Notes: a model not told the origin generated them from the sequence alone. A stretch of DNA of 64,000 nucleotides from Peribacillus loiseleuriae (GCF_001183985.1 NZ_LFZW01000001.1:338206-402205), one strand, 5' to 3'. Numbered from the stretch's first letter, positions 56,182-64,000 are shown. A program made the numbers and translations.

Positions 56182-56210
56182 TTGACAGCTAATTTAATCC
56201 ATGATATATT
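56182..56210 (+). promoter_or_regulatory. Strong promoter for the VOC dioxygenase gene
   Basis: Consensus TTGACA (56182-56187), a 17-nt spacer and TATATT (56205-56210). Just downstream an AT-rich palindrome (CTTTTAATTAAAG, 56213-56225) could be an operator. Known relatives (mhqO of B. subtilis) are repressed by MhqR; I cannot identify the MhqR box with certainty here. Confidence 0.72.
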
Positions 56211-56388
56211 TACTTTTAATTAAAGATATTTTAATTGGAGATAAAATGTTGTGGAAAAACGACTAGCCAATCAATATATAGGAAAAATATTTTATAAAAG
56301 TATAAATTAAGTAGCAAATCAGCTTAAAGGGAAGAAGAGCTCTGTTTTAAAAAGAATACAAATTGAGAATCAATTGGAGGAATGTAAT

Positions 56389-57366
56389 ATGAACGAATTA
56401 AAAGGAATTCACCACGTAACAGCCATTACAAGTAGTGCAGAAAAAAACTATGAATTTTTCACGTATGTTTTAGGTATGCGTTTAGTAAAGAAAACCGTTA
56501 ACCAGGATGATATCCAGACGTATCACCTATTTTTTGCAGATGACGCAGGTAGTGCAGGTACAGATATGACTTTCTTCGACTTCCCGGGCATTCAAAAAGG
56601 CGTGCATGGTACAAATGAGATTTCAAAAACATCTTTCCGTGTACCAAGTGATGCAGCAATCGATTATTGGGTAAAACGTTTTGATCGAATTGAAGTAAAA
56701 CACACAGGAATTAAAGAACAGTTTGGTAAAAAGACACTTTCATTTGTTGACTTCGATGACCAACAATATCAATTGATTTCAGATGAAAATAATGAAGGGG
56801 TTGCTTCAGGTACACCATGGCAAAACGGACCGGTCCCTCTAGAGTATGCGATTACTGGTTTAGGGCCCATCTTTGTTCGGATTGCTCAGTTTGATTACTT
56901 TAAAGAAATGCTGGAAAAGGTTCTCTTATTTAAAGAAATTGATCATGAAGGTTCATTCCATTTATTTGAAGTAGGCGAAGGAGGCAATGGTGCACAAGTA
57001 GTTGTCGAATATAATGCCATACTACCTCAGGCACAACAAGGTTTTGGTACAGTTCACCATGCGGCATTCCGAGTTGAAGATCGTTCTGTATTAGAAGAAT
57101 GGGATAAACGGATAAGAAACTTCGGATTCCAAACATCAGGGTTTATTGATCGTTTCTTCTTTGGATCATTGTATGTAAGAGTTGCACCACAAATTTTATT
57201 TGAGTTTGCAACAGATGGTCCAGGGTTTATGGGAGATGAACCGTATGAAACGCTTGGAGAAAAATTATCTTTACCTCCATTCTTAGAACCGAAACGTGAA
57301 CAAATTGAAAAATTAGTTCGCCCAATTGATACAGTTAGAAGTACAAAAGAATTCAGTAAAGAATAA
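56389..57366 (+). CDS. Ring-cleaving dioxygenase-like VOC protein (MhqO/MhqA family)
   Basis: A 325-residue protein with two vicinal-oxygen-chelate (glyoxalase-fold) modules, about residues 1-135 and 150-290. Metal ligands are likely His of GIHHVTAI, His of TVHHAAFRV and Glu of ILFEFATDGPGF. Close relatives in B. subtilis are induced by quinone and hydroquinone stress and are taken to split aromatic rings. The ATG at 56389 has GGAGG eight bases upstream; a TTG 15 bases earlier lies next to that site and is rejected. It is monocistronic. Confidence 0.88.
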   Translation: MNELKGIHHVTAITSSAEKNYEFFTYVLGMRLVKKTVNQDDIQTYHLFFADDAGSAGTDMTFFDFPGIQKGVHGTNEISKTSFRVPSDAAIDYWVKRFDRIEVKHTGIKEQFGKKTLSFVDFDDQQYQLISDENNEGVASGTPWQNGPVPLEYAITGLGPIFVRIAQFDYFKEMLEKVLLFKEIDHEGSFHLFEVGEGGNGAQVVVEYNAILPQAQQGFGTVHHAAFRVEDRSVLEEWDKRIRNFGFQTSGFIDRFFFGSLYVRVAPQILFEFATDGPGFMGDEPYETLGEKLSLPPFLEPKREQIEKLVRPIDTVRSTKEFSKE

Positions 57367-57494
57367 CAAAATGAGGCCATCATGTACGAGATTTCTTATG
57401 AAATCATATATGATAGCTTTTTCTCTTTGCCCCTTTGACTAAAAAGGAACTTTTGAGGAGAAATTAAGGGAAACGGAATGGAGGTTTCTTTATC

Positions 57495-57584
57495 ATGGAA
57501 AACAACAATCAGCATGATACATTTACGGTGGCAGGCACAAACATTGATGCAGTTAAAAGGGAAAATCAACAATCCATGAAATAA
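57495..57584 (+). CDS. Very short gamma-type SASP-like peptide gene
   Basis: A 29-codon frame (MENNNQHDTFTVAGTN at the N-terminus, IDAVKRENQQS following) with GGAGG eleven bases upstream of the ATG. The pattern TxAGTNxxxVKxxNQQS is like gamma-type small acid-soluble spore proteins, which store amino acids in the spore and carry such repeats, but this copy has only one repeat and is shorter than the usual 70-90 residues. No long promoter consensus could be fixed. It could be a remnant; the good ribosome-binding site and the hairpin downstream argue for a real gene. Confidence 0.6.
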   Translation: MENNNQHDTFTVAGTNIDAVKRENQQSMK

Positions 57585-57917
57585 TGAAAGACTACTATAA
57601 GGAAGCTTTCCTAAAAAATAGAGATTCCTTCATTTTAATAGTGCTTGCCCTTATTAGACTTTATGGGCAAGCTTCTTTGTCTTAGGAGTGGGTTCATGTT
57701 ACATTTTCCTCCAAACAAACATCTTTAAAGAGTTCGTTCTTTTAAAGTGGGCTTTTAGTTCTTCCTTCATTTCTAATCCCAATGTCAGTGAAGTAAGTAT
57801 ATATAAGTAGTGGAAAAAATACTCGGTTAGTGATGGGTGCACCCAAGGATCTGAACTTCAGAGGATAGGATCTGTTCTCACGTCCTAGAAAATAATTACA
57901 AAAAAGATTGAAAGTTA
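57585..57917. other. Intergenic stretch with a possible terminator
   Basis: GCTTGCCC (57643-57650) pairs with GGGCAAGC (57665-57672) and is followed by TTCTTTGTCTT, a moderate T tract, so it may end the short SASP-like transcript. Nothing else between it and the ribR promoter can be supported as a gene. Confidence 0.55.
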
Positions 57918-57946
57918 TTGACAATATTCCGAATATTATATATATT
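57918..57946 (+). promoter_or_regulatory. Promoter of the ribR leader with a palindrome in its spacer
   Basis: TTGACA (57918-57923), a 17-nt spacer and TATATT (57941-57946). Inside the spacer is AATATTC-C-GAATATT (57923-57937), seven-base arms around one base, ideally placed for a repressor. Confidence 0.72.
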
Positions 57947-58002
57947 TAACTCACAAATAAACCTGAGTAATACTATTGGATTTGAAATTTCATATATTTA
58001 AA

Positions 58003-58108
58003 TTCTTATCAAGAGAGATGGAGGAACTGGTCCAATGAAATCTCGGCAAAAGGCCCTTTTAAGAGTACTGTGCCAATTCCAGCGAACAAATGGTTCGAGA
58101 GATAAGAA
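58003..58108 (+). ncRNA. SAM riboswitch (S-box, SAM-I)
   Basis: P1 pairs TTCTTATC (58003-58010) with GATAAGAA (58101-58108). Between them are the conserved S-box segments AAGAGAGATGGAGGAACTGG, CAATGAAATCTCGGCAA, GTGCCAATTCCAGC and GAGAGATAAG, with the kink-turn and pseudoknot sequences in the normal order. High SAM should stabilise P1 and release the downstream terminator. Confidence 0.93.
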
Positions 58109-58139
58109 GAGGAAATGATAGCATATTTACGCACATTCG

Positions 58140-58173
58140 ACTCTTCTTATCGTTTTGATAAAAAGAGTTTTTT
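58140..58173 (+). terminator. Terminator of the S-box leader
   Basis: ACTCTTCTTATC (58140-58151) pairs with GATAAAAAGAGT (58157-58168, one mismatch) followed by TTTTTT. The competing antiterminator is exact: GATAAGAAGAG (58101-58111) with CTCTTCTTATC (58141-58151), 11 pairs, sharing bases with P1. Confidence 0.9.
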
Positions 58174-58203
58174 GTATTTACCATTGAAAAAGGGGATGGG
58201 TAG

Positions 58204-58704
58204 ATGATAAACAATCAGGAGGCACCATTCGAATTTGACACGATTGTATTTGGTGAAGGGAAGAAAGATACGATTGACTTTCTTTGTGGGAAAGTAGTAC
58301 ATGGTAGGAAAATGGGACGGCAATTAGGTTTTCCTACAGCAAATATAGATGCTGAAGCTGCCTTGTTAGAGAATGGGGTATATGGCGTACATGTAGTTGT
58401 GAAAGGAAAGCCATATCGGGGCATTATGAATGTTGGTGTTAAACCTACATTTGGTTCAACCTTAAAAAAATCATTTGAGGTTCATCTTATCGATTTTGCC
58501 GACGATTTATATGGGGAGTTCATAGAGTGTCAACTTCTTTTTAAAATCAGAGAGGAACAAAGGTTTGCTTCAATTGACTTATTAAAAAAACAAATTACGG
58601 AGGACATATATCGTGCAATCGGAAAATTTAAACAATTTGAGAATCTTTTTAAGGACGGAGAAAGGAAAACCCTTAGGAAAAAGCAAGTATCTGAATCTGC
58701 CTGA
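58204..58704 (+). CDS. ribR: RibR-type flavokinase, N-terminal half
   Basis: A 166-residue frame holding a riboflavin kinase domain: GRKMGRQLGFPTANID (about residues 34-49, ATP/metal loop), GVYGVHVVVKGKPYRGIMNVGVKP, FEVHLIDFADDLYGE and LLFKIREEQRF. It would make FMN from riboflavin. There is no FAD synthetase domain, as in RibR of B. subtilis, a monofunctional flavokinase that also binds FMN-riboswitch RNA. The gene is under an S-box, linking it to sulfur metabolism. A frameshift cuts it off from its usual C-terminal part. Confidence 0.85.
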   Translation: MINNQEAPFEFDTIVFGEGKKDTIDFLCGKVVHGRKMGRQLGFPTANIDAEAALLENGVYGVHVVVKGKPYRGIMNVGVKPTFGSTLKKSFEVHLIDFADDLYGEFIECQLLFKIREEQRFASIDLLKKQITEDIYRAIGKFKQFENLFKDGERKTLRKKQVSESA

Positions 58705-58966
58705 TTTACAATTTTTTAATTGGTGCCATTTCCAATACGGGTTAAACAAAGGAATTTATAATACGATTGATAACTGGTTTTACGAGTATGGCATTGTCAA
58801 TATTCTCTCACGGAGAATTTACCTTTTATCCTTTTTGGAGTTTGCCAAAGAAGTAGAATCGGAGCAAAAGCAAGAGAAAGTAATTCGATTTGGAAATGGT
58901 GGACTTGTAAAAAAACTGCATGCATTTCTAGACGTTTATAAAATGGAGTCTAGAGGGGGTCTTTAG
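58613..58966 (+). pseudogene. ribR: RibR C-terminal half in a shifted frame
   Basis: The frame one base after the flavokinase frame encodes LNLPDLQFFNWCHFQYGLNKG, then IDNWFYEYGI and RRIYLLSFLEFAKE, and ends at KMESRGGL. This is the C-terminal RNA-binding half found in RibR. The useful part starts at about 58690; the overlap with the upstream frame has no conserved content. A +1 shift between about 58640 and 58690 (the run of five A at 58677-58683 is a candidate) would join the two. The cause may be mutation, sequencing error or programmed frameshifting. Confidence 0.75.
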
Positions 58967-59263
58967 AATTTGGGTTTAAAGCGTCTAGAAGGTGCAAAGA
59001 TGCAGGTGTTCGGAGGAAAGCATCATAGATTAAAGCTAAACTAATGAAAGGCAGACCCTAACCTGTAATCATCGTTAATTTTGAAAGCGGGAATACATTT
59101 GTAATCTCATATGCACTTATTAATATATGAAAACCCATGAAAATACGCTAGTGTCTTTTTAACGCTTGGTTTAATAATCTCACAATGTTGAACAGAGATA
59201 ATATTTCATTCTTATCGAGCGATAGCAGGGGGGAAGCTATAATGGGCGTCTATAAACTCTAGG
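58967..59263. other. Intergenic region between convergent ribR and gntR genes
   Basis: 297 nt with no supported gene. No clear terminator is seen for either flanking gene; only short AT-rich pairings are present. Confidence 0.5.
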
Positions 59264-59986
59264 TTAAACCGATGAATTACGCTCATTATAGCTCACAATA
59301 TAGTTGTGTTTTGTTGTATTATAGTACCCTTCACTGTATTCTTTAATATTCCCTTCTTCATCATGAGAAAGTCGAATTCTTTTTAAGACTGTAGTGTCTT
59401 TTTCCAACTTCAATGATTCACAAATGTGACTAGGTGCGATGGCAACAGCGAACTCATCCCTAAATGTTTCAAGTTTAATATTGTTTTTTTCCATAAAATG
59501 ATATAAAGAGTTAATCTGAACATCGTTTAATTCTTCATCGCTTATGTCCAATAAAATATAGTGGGAAAAGTGAATATACGGTTCACCATCCAAAAGGTAG
59601 ATTCGCTCAATTTGAAGGCAGTTTTCACTAAATAAAGGATAGAGTGAAGATTCAATTGATAATTGACTCCTTTTTATGCTTAACACCTTTTTTATAATTT
59701 GGTGACCTTCCTCTACTAATAACTCTGTAAAGTGCTTACCTTTTGCTAGTTTCACATTCGAAGCATTTGTGATGACCTTCGTTCCTTTCCCGCTTTTCTT
59801 TTCAATAAAACCTTCTTGAACAAGCTCTTTAATTGCATTACGTACAGTAATTTTACTCACATTAAATTCTTCTTCTAATAGAGGCTCAGAGGGAATGTAA
59901 GTATTAACTGCGTATACACCGTGTAAAATACGATCTTTCAGTATTTCCTTGATTTGTATATATAACGGTCCTTTTTTTCTATTCAC
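59264..59986 (-). CDS. GntR family regulator with UTRA domain (HutC type)
   Basis: A 240-residue regulator. The N-terminal winged helix (about residues 5-72) shows PLYIQIKEILKDRILHG, IPSEPLLEEEFNVSKITVRN and EGFIEKKSGKGTKV. The C-terminal UTRA effector-binding domain (about 85-235) binds a small sugar or amino-acid derivative. I start at GTG 59986, where the conserved family sequence begins; the frame is open much further into the sugar kinase gene, but that is read-through of the opposite frame. It lies 46 nt after the kinase gene, so it may control the sugar operon and be coded at its end. Confidence 0.88.
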   Translation of the reverse strand: MNRKKGPLYIQIKEILKDRILHGVYAVNTYIPSEPLLEEEFNVSKITVRNAIKELVQEGFIEKKSGKGTKVITNASNVKLAKGKHFTELLVEEGHQIIKKVLSIKRSQLSIESSLYPLFSENCLQIERIYLLDGEPYIHFSHYILLDISDEELNDVQINSLYHFMEKNNIKLETFRDEFAVAIAPSHICESLKLEKDTTVLKRIRLSHDEEGNIKEYSEGYYNTTKHNYIVSYNERNSSV

Positions 59987-60032
59987 TCTCGTTCCATGTC
60001 TCCTGTCATTTTCCCGGTATGGAAGTTTTACT

Positions 60033-61046
60033 TTATCTTTTGATATCTTCAATTGTTCCCATAATGGCCGACAAGATCTCTGTTTCTGTTGACATAGGCG
60101 AATCCCCAACAATTGTGCAGGCCAACATTCCTGCTGCGGCTGCAAACTGTACGGTTTTCTTAGGCGAAAACCTAGACAACTCGCCATGCAAAATACCGCT
60201 TGTATAGGCATCACCAGCACCAATTCTATCGTATACAGAAAAGGATAGATGTTCAGAGAAATGGAACATTTGATCTTTGTACATATAACCTAGTAAAGAA
60301 TGGGTATTATCTCTGTTAATCGTTCGATGTGTTCCTGCTATTGTTTGAATATCAAAGTTTGTTGCGACTTTAGGAATTAAGTCGATAAGCTGTTCTTCTC
60401 TTGAGGTTTTCGGTGTCTTCATTTCTAAAATATGCATAGCATCCTTTTCATTCATCATGACAATATCAGATAAGGTAAGCATGTCTTCATAATGAGGTTT
60501 GGCTTTGCTGTATCCACCGTCCCATAAGGAAGGGCGGTAATTACAATCAAAACAAACGATTCCGCCTTTTTCTTTTACTTTTTTAGCAAGGACTTTCATA
60601 CTCTCACGGACATTGCTCCCCATTGAGAGTGCAATGCCGCAAAAGTGGACGATATCTGCTAATTCAGCGATGGATTCCAGATCATAGTCCGATAATGAAG
60701 CGGTATTAAAACTGGTTTCCAAACGATTCGTGTAGGTGACACGGCTGGCACGATGCCCAAAGCCATTTTCTAAAAAATACATACCAACGCTTTTTCCGCC
60801 TCTATTAATTAAATTTCGTTCAATTCCTAAACGTTGCAAGTAAGAAATCGCTGCATCACCTAAAGGGTTCGTTGGTAATTTAGTAACAAGGTATCCATCA
60901 TAACCTAGCTTTATCATTGCTGCAGCAACGTTAACTCCGGTGCCTGAGAATGAGTATTGTAATGTGTTAGCTTGTGTCAGTAATTTGTATCCAGGCACTT
61001 GCAATCGCATCATCACTTCCCCAAATGCGACAATCTTCTTAGGCAT
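60033..61046 (-). CDS. PfkB-family sugar kinase, KdgK-like (2-keto-3-deoxygluconate kinase)
   Basis: A 337-residue ribokinase-family kinase. The N-terminal FGEVMMRLQVPG and GTGVNVAAAMIKLG segments and the C-terminal signature DRIGAGDAYTSGIL (with the catalytic Asp) are complete. Members near DgaE/DgaF phosphorylate 2-keto-3-deoxygluconate to KDPG. Its ATG overlaps the stop region of the aldolase gene by eight bases. Confidence 0.88.
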   Translation of the reverse strand: MPKKIVAFGEVMMRLQVPGYKLLTQANTLQYSFSGTGVNVAAAMIKLGYDGYLVTKLPTNPLGDAAISYLQRLGIERNLINRGGKSVGMYFLENGFGHRASRVTYTNRLETSFNTASLSDYDLESIAELADIVHFCGIALSMGSNVRESMKVLAKKVKEKGGIVCFDCNYRPSLWDGGYSKAKPHYEDMLTLSDIVMMNEKDAMHILEMKTPKTSREEQLIDLIPKVATNFDIQTIAGTHRTINRDNTHSLLGYMYKDQMFHFSEHLSFSVYDRIGAGDAYTSGILHGELSRFSPKKTVQFAAAAGMLACTIVGDSPMSTETEILSAIMGTIEDIKR

Positions 61047-61794
61047 GTTTTTGAACCGATTTTTTTATGATGGCCAATAATGTTCGCACATCATCCTCAT
61101 TTGTCCTTCCGGTCTCTTTATTAATGATAGAAGAGTACACATGTGGAATAATTTTCGGTACGTTTTCTTCTAAGGCGATTTCTAGTATTTTATCAAAATT
61201 ATGTAAATCGATGCCTCCAGTTGGTTCCAAAGCAAATCCCTCCTCACCACAAGCTTTCGCTACTGCACGGAACTCTTCTTCATGAATTAACCCTTTCATC
61301 GGGAAGTATTTCAACGCATTTCCACCCATATCACGAACTAAAGCAATGGCAGCTTTGACAGGAACAATTGCTAAATCATCGGCCACAGCACTGTTAGGGC
61401 CGGTCGATATATTCACGTAGCCTACTTGACCCGTTGGAGATACAAGGGAATTTATCCAACTCTCTTTTTCTCCTAAATTAGCCCGTGTAGCAGCTACTGC
61501 AGGAAATACTTGATTAATATGACTGCCTGGGTAATGTTTGGCAATCTCAGAAACTATCGCTGCCTGTCTATTATCCCCGGCGCCTAAACCAATTGAAACC
61601 GCCTCATCAATCGCATTTCCATATGCTTTCATGTCTATCACAGCTGTTTCCACATTAGGGTAATCTTTAGAGAGAACACCAATTAATACGTGACCCTCAG
61701 CCGCTTCGAAAATTTCTGTAGCATTTTCAATACTATTTGCTAGCACATTTAAAGCTACTCGATTTTGATAAAAGCGTTTGTTAATATTGGTCAT
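61039..61794 (-). CDS. KDPG aldolase-like protein, DgaF type
   Basis: A 251-residue protein of the DgaF family. In Salmonella, DgaF splits 2-keto-3-deoxy-6-phosphogluconate into pyruvate and glyceraldehyde-3-phosphate in D-glucosaminate breakdown. Visible segments are RVALNVLANSIENATEIFEA, VGYVNISTGPNSAVADDLA and EPTGGIDLHNFDKILEIALE, consistent with a class I aldolase barrel. It has no similarity at a glance to classical Eda. GGAGG lies before the ATG. It overlaps DgaE by one base. Confidence 0.87.
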   Translation of the reverse strand: MTNINKRFYQNRVALNVLANSIENATEIFEAAEGHVLIGVLSKDYPNVETAVIDMKAYGNAIDEAVSIGLGAGDNRQAAIVSEIAKHYPGSHINQVFPAVAATRANLGEKESWINSLVSPTGQVGYVNISTGPNSAVADDLAIVPVKAAIALVRDMGGNALKYFPMKGLIHEEEFRAVAKACGEEGFALEPTGGIDLHNFDKILEIALEENVPKIIPHVYSSIINKETGRTNEDDVRTLLAIIKKSVQKHA

Positions 61795-62903
61795 TATTCA
61801 TTTCCTCCTAAAATAGCTCGTAATTGGGCTTCAATCACGTATATATCATCACCTTGTAGTGGGCGTGGATCGATATCAAAAAATCCTTGGCGAACTCCGT
61901 AATCACGGGTATAAATCGCGATTAATTTTCCATTTCTTAGCTGATCATTTACTTCTTTCGCTGTTATATGCGCAAGGTCTGGATCAATTAGGATTCGAGC
62001 TCTGTAGATGGCACGGCCTGCCTCGTCTTGTACAATTGATACCTTTACACCATTGATCGATTCTAGTGATGTAAGAACTTGTAGACTTGCTTTTTCTTTT
62101 TCACTATCATCAGTTTTGTCAAAGTACTCATCCATTGCCTGCAATAATCCGAATGTCGTTTCTTTGCCAACTTTCATGCTTCTGCCAATGCCATGTAATT
62201 GCACTTTAAGCCATTCGATATATTTCTGTTTACCAGCAACGATTCCAGAACTTGGTCCTTCTATTGCTTTTGAGCCACTGTATATAGCCAAATCAGAAAC
62301 TTGTACATATTTTTTCACATCTTCTTCTGCAGCAGCATCGACAATAAATGGAATATGATTCGCTTTGGCAACTTCCCAAGCTTCTTCCACTGAAATCATA
62401 TTTTTTTGTACAGTATGATGGGATTTTACATATAAAATAGCTGCAGTATTTTCGTTAATGGCATCGGCAATATGTTCTTTCTTTCCTTCATTTGCATAAC
62501 CGACTTCAACTAATTTTCCACCGCCAAGGTAGACCATCGTTTCTACTGGTGCACCGTACTGCACGTTATGGCCTTTAAACATAATGACTTCGTTTTTTTG
62601 TATCGATTCTTGATGGAGCTTTTCGCTTTTTCGTCGCGTTCCTTCTGTTACAATCGCTGCTATGGAAAGAGCAATACCACTTGATGCAGAGTTTACAACA
62701 ACCGCTGCTTCAGACTGAAGTAACCGAGCGATATGTTGACCTGCTTTGTCGACAAGATCCGCAATTTCAACGTAATTTTGCCCGCCTGTCTTCATGGCGC
62801 TCATCACAGTATCTGTAGGTGCAGAAACACCTAATATACTCATTCTTCCGCTTGCATTGATCACTCTTTTTAAACCGTATTTAGCATTCAACGAATTCTC
62901 CAT
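61794..62903 (-). CDS. D-glucosaminate-6-phosphate ammonia-lyase-like, DgaE type
   Basis: A 369-residue PLP-dependent protein of the SelA/DgaE group. The PLP lysine is likely Lys212 in IYSGSKAIEGPSSGI. VVNSASSGIALSIAA is the phosphate-binding region, and PFIVDAAAEEDVKKY carries the Asp that contacts the PLP nitrogen. DgaE converts glucosaminate-6-phosphate to KDPG plus ammonia. AAGGAG precedes the ATG. It overlaps the metallohydrolase gene by 23 bases. Confidence 0.87.
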   Translation of the reverse strand: MENSLNAKYGLKRVINASGRMSILGVSAPTDTVMSAMKTGGQNYVEIADLVDKAGQHIARLLQSEAAVVVNSASSGIALSIAAIVTEGTRRKSEKLHQESIQKNEVIMFKGHNVQYGAPVETMVYLGGGKLVEVGYANEGKKEHIADAINENTAAILYVKSHHTVQKNMISVEEAWEVAKANHIPFIVDAAAEEDVKKYVQVSDLAIYSGSKAIEGPSSGIVAGKQKYIEWLKVQLHGIGRSMKVGKETTFGLLQAMDEYFDKTDDSEKEKASLQVLTSLESINGVKVSIVQDEAGRAIYRARILIDPDLAHITAKEVNDQLRNGKLIAIYTRDYGVRQGFFDIDPRPLQGDDIYVIEAQLRAILGGNE

Positions 62904-63984
62904 TTATGACGACTCCTTGTACAATGATTTTTTGTTTTGCTTTTCTCACTTCACCCTCAGAATCTAGTAAAGAAATCGATTCGTCCTCAACTGAGAATAA
63001 TGTGAGGTTTGCTACATCGCCTTCTGAAATCCTCCCTAAATCCGGTTTATTTAACCACACCGCTGCATGAACAGTAACGGCATCGATTACTTCTTTCAGC
63101 GAATAGCCTAGATACAAAAATTTAGTTAAGACATTTTCCATACTATAAACTGGACCATTCAGACGATTGTTTCGGTATATATCCGTACTAATCGTATCAA
63201 AGTGGATATTACACTTTTTCGCTATTTCGGCCGTTTTGAAAGAGAAGCTCGCTGTCCCGTGACCGACATCTAAGTGAACGCCTCGTTCGATTGCCTGAAG
63301 AAACTTAGGGAATGGCTGTCCTGCTTTATCAAATAAATTATTTGCCTTCCCATTTAAGTAATGAGTAATCATGTCTTTTTTCTCAAGTAAGTCAAGAAAT
63401 TCATTAATATTCGGTGGTCCTGATCCGATATGAATCATAAGTGGTAACCCTGTATCTGCGGAGAATTTCCGAGCGATCTTTAAAGGCTCTATCCCATTTT
63501 CGCCAACCACACTATTGCTAATTCTTGCTTTTAGTCCGATGATAAAATCCTTATAATCGCCGACTGTCTTTTTTAGTTTTTCTTCGTTTAGCCAATGAAG
63601 ATTTGCTAACTCATCAATGCGCTGTAAACCAATTTGTGAGATATTTAGGAAAGCGAATACATTTGTTTTTGCACTTTTACAACTGTCTACTAAGTCAGGC
63701 AAACGATCAGCACCAGTACTACCAGCATCAATAATCGTGGTTACACCTGTTTTGTAGCCAACTTCATCGATATCATCCCCATATGGGTCAAATTCCGGAA
63801 AGGCATGTACATGCATATCAATCCAGCCACTTGATATAAATACCTTGTGCTGATAATCAATTATTCTTTCACCGATTCCTGTTCCACGAGGAACAATTTT
63901 CTTAATTTTTCTATTTTCTAATAGGATATCTACAGCATTTCCTTCTACCATTTTTACATTTCTTAGCACAGTCGTATCAGTCAT
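62881..63984 (-). CDS. Amidohydrolase/deacetylase family metallohydrolase
   Basis: A 367-residue amidohydrolase-superfamily enzyme (binuclear metal type). GWIDMHVHAFPEFDPYGDD has the HxH motif, LMIHIGSGPP and DVGHGTASFSF carry further metal ligands, and DTISTDIYRN the catalytic Asp. Relatives accompany DgaE/DgaF in Firmicutes, and may deacetylate an N-acyl amino sugar acid to feed DgaE. I start at the ATG at 63984, with AAAAAGGATGA upstream; an ATG nine bases earlier is also in frame. The operon continues upstream, out of the window. Confidence 0.87.
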   Translation of the reverse strand: MTDTTVLRNVKMVEGNAVDILLENRKIKKIVPRGTGIGERIIDYQHKVFISSGWIDMHVHAFPEFDPYGDDIDEVGYKTGVTTIIDAGSTGADRLPDLVDSCKSAKTNVFAFLNISQIGLQRIDELANLHWLNEEKLKKTVGDYKDFIIGLKARISNSVVGENGIEPLKIARKFSADTGLPLMIHIGSGPPNINEFLDLLEKKDMITHYLNGKANNLFDKAGQPFPKFLQAIERGVHLDVGHGTASFSFKTAEIAKKCNIHFDTISTDIYRNNRLNGPVYSMENVLTKFLYLGYSLKEVIDAVTVHAAVWLNKPDLGRISEGDVANLTLFSVEDESISLLDSEGEVRKAKQKIIVQGVVINGEFVEC

Positions 63985-64000
63985 TTCAATCATCCTTTTT

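Noticed and set aside
59987..60223. Long N-terminal extension of the GntR regulator
   Set aside because: It is read from the opposite frame of the sugar kinase gene; the winged-helix family begins at the GTG at 59986.

Overview
The window looks like a chromosomal segment of a spore-forming, low-GC Gram-positive bacterium of the Bacillaceae (Bacillus in the broad sense). Three things support this. The gene order rRNA - yebG-like NETI gene - purEKBCSQLFMNHD - yerA-yerB-yerC - pcrB-pcrA-ligA-camS - gatCAB - dgkB - rlmCD matches the yeb/yer region of Bacillus subtilis. The ribosome-binding sites are Bacillus-like (AAGGAGG, with many GTG and TTG starts). A tiny gamma-type spore-protein-like gene is present. 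Species cannot be fixed from the sequence alone.

Layout. 1-2277: 3' part of a 23S rRNA gene, a 5S rRNA gene and a terminator. 2278-3484: mostly non-coding, with a 20-nt-period repeat, a perfect 24-nt palindrome, the small NETI gene, then paired PurR boxes, promoter, guanine riboswitch and terminator for the purine operon. 3485-16541: the complete 12-gene operon making IMP, with a Bacillus intergenic repeat lodged between purN and purH. 16546-33373: yerA, yerB, yerC, pcrB, pcrA, ligA, camS, gatCAB, dgkB, an acetyltransferase and a degenerate alpha/beta hydrolase. 33567-36090: a CxxCxGxG protein, an rlmCD homologue without its Fe-S cysteines, and yehS. 36467-38414 (minus strand): a GntR/ABC exporter operon. 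38883-42211: a divergent pair of cell-wall enzymes (D,D-carboxypeptidase and L,D-transpeptidase) that share the same accessory domain. 42479-46358 (minus strand): a chemoreceptor and a YerD-type glutamate-synthase-like protein.

46794-54920 is the most system-like accessory block: lipoprotein binding protein, ABC ATPase, double permease, glycerophosphodiester phosphodiesterase, inositol-monophosphatase-type phosphatase, and a regulator in which a LacI-type repressor is joined to a second, extracellular-type solute-binding domain. I infer uptake and stepwise breakdown of an organophosphate, probably a glycerophosphodiester. The first intergenic gap of the block can form two strong, mutually exclusive RNA hairpins.

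55327-58966: an acetate-type transporter, a ring-cleaving dioxygenase-like VOC protein, a 29-residue gamma-SASP-like ORF, and a SAM (S-box) riboswitch with terminator controlling a ribR-type flavokinase gene that is split by a frameshift. 59264-63984 (minus strand): a D-glucosaminate-type catabolic operon (metallohydrolase, DgaE-like lyase, DgaF-like aldolase, KdgK-like kinase, GntR regulator), whose upstream part lies outside the window.

The intergenic regions also carry two families of small repeated elements. One is a palindromic element with a core resembling GGTCTGACCTCRCACTCTA (three copies). The other is a decayed Bacillus-type intergenic repeat (three copies). A further inverted-repeat element lies just upstream of the chemoreceptor gene.
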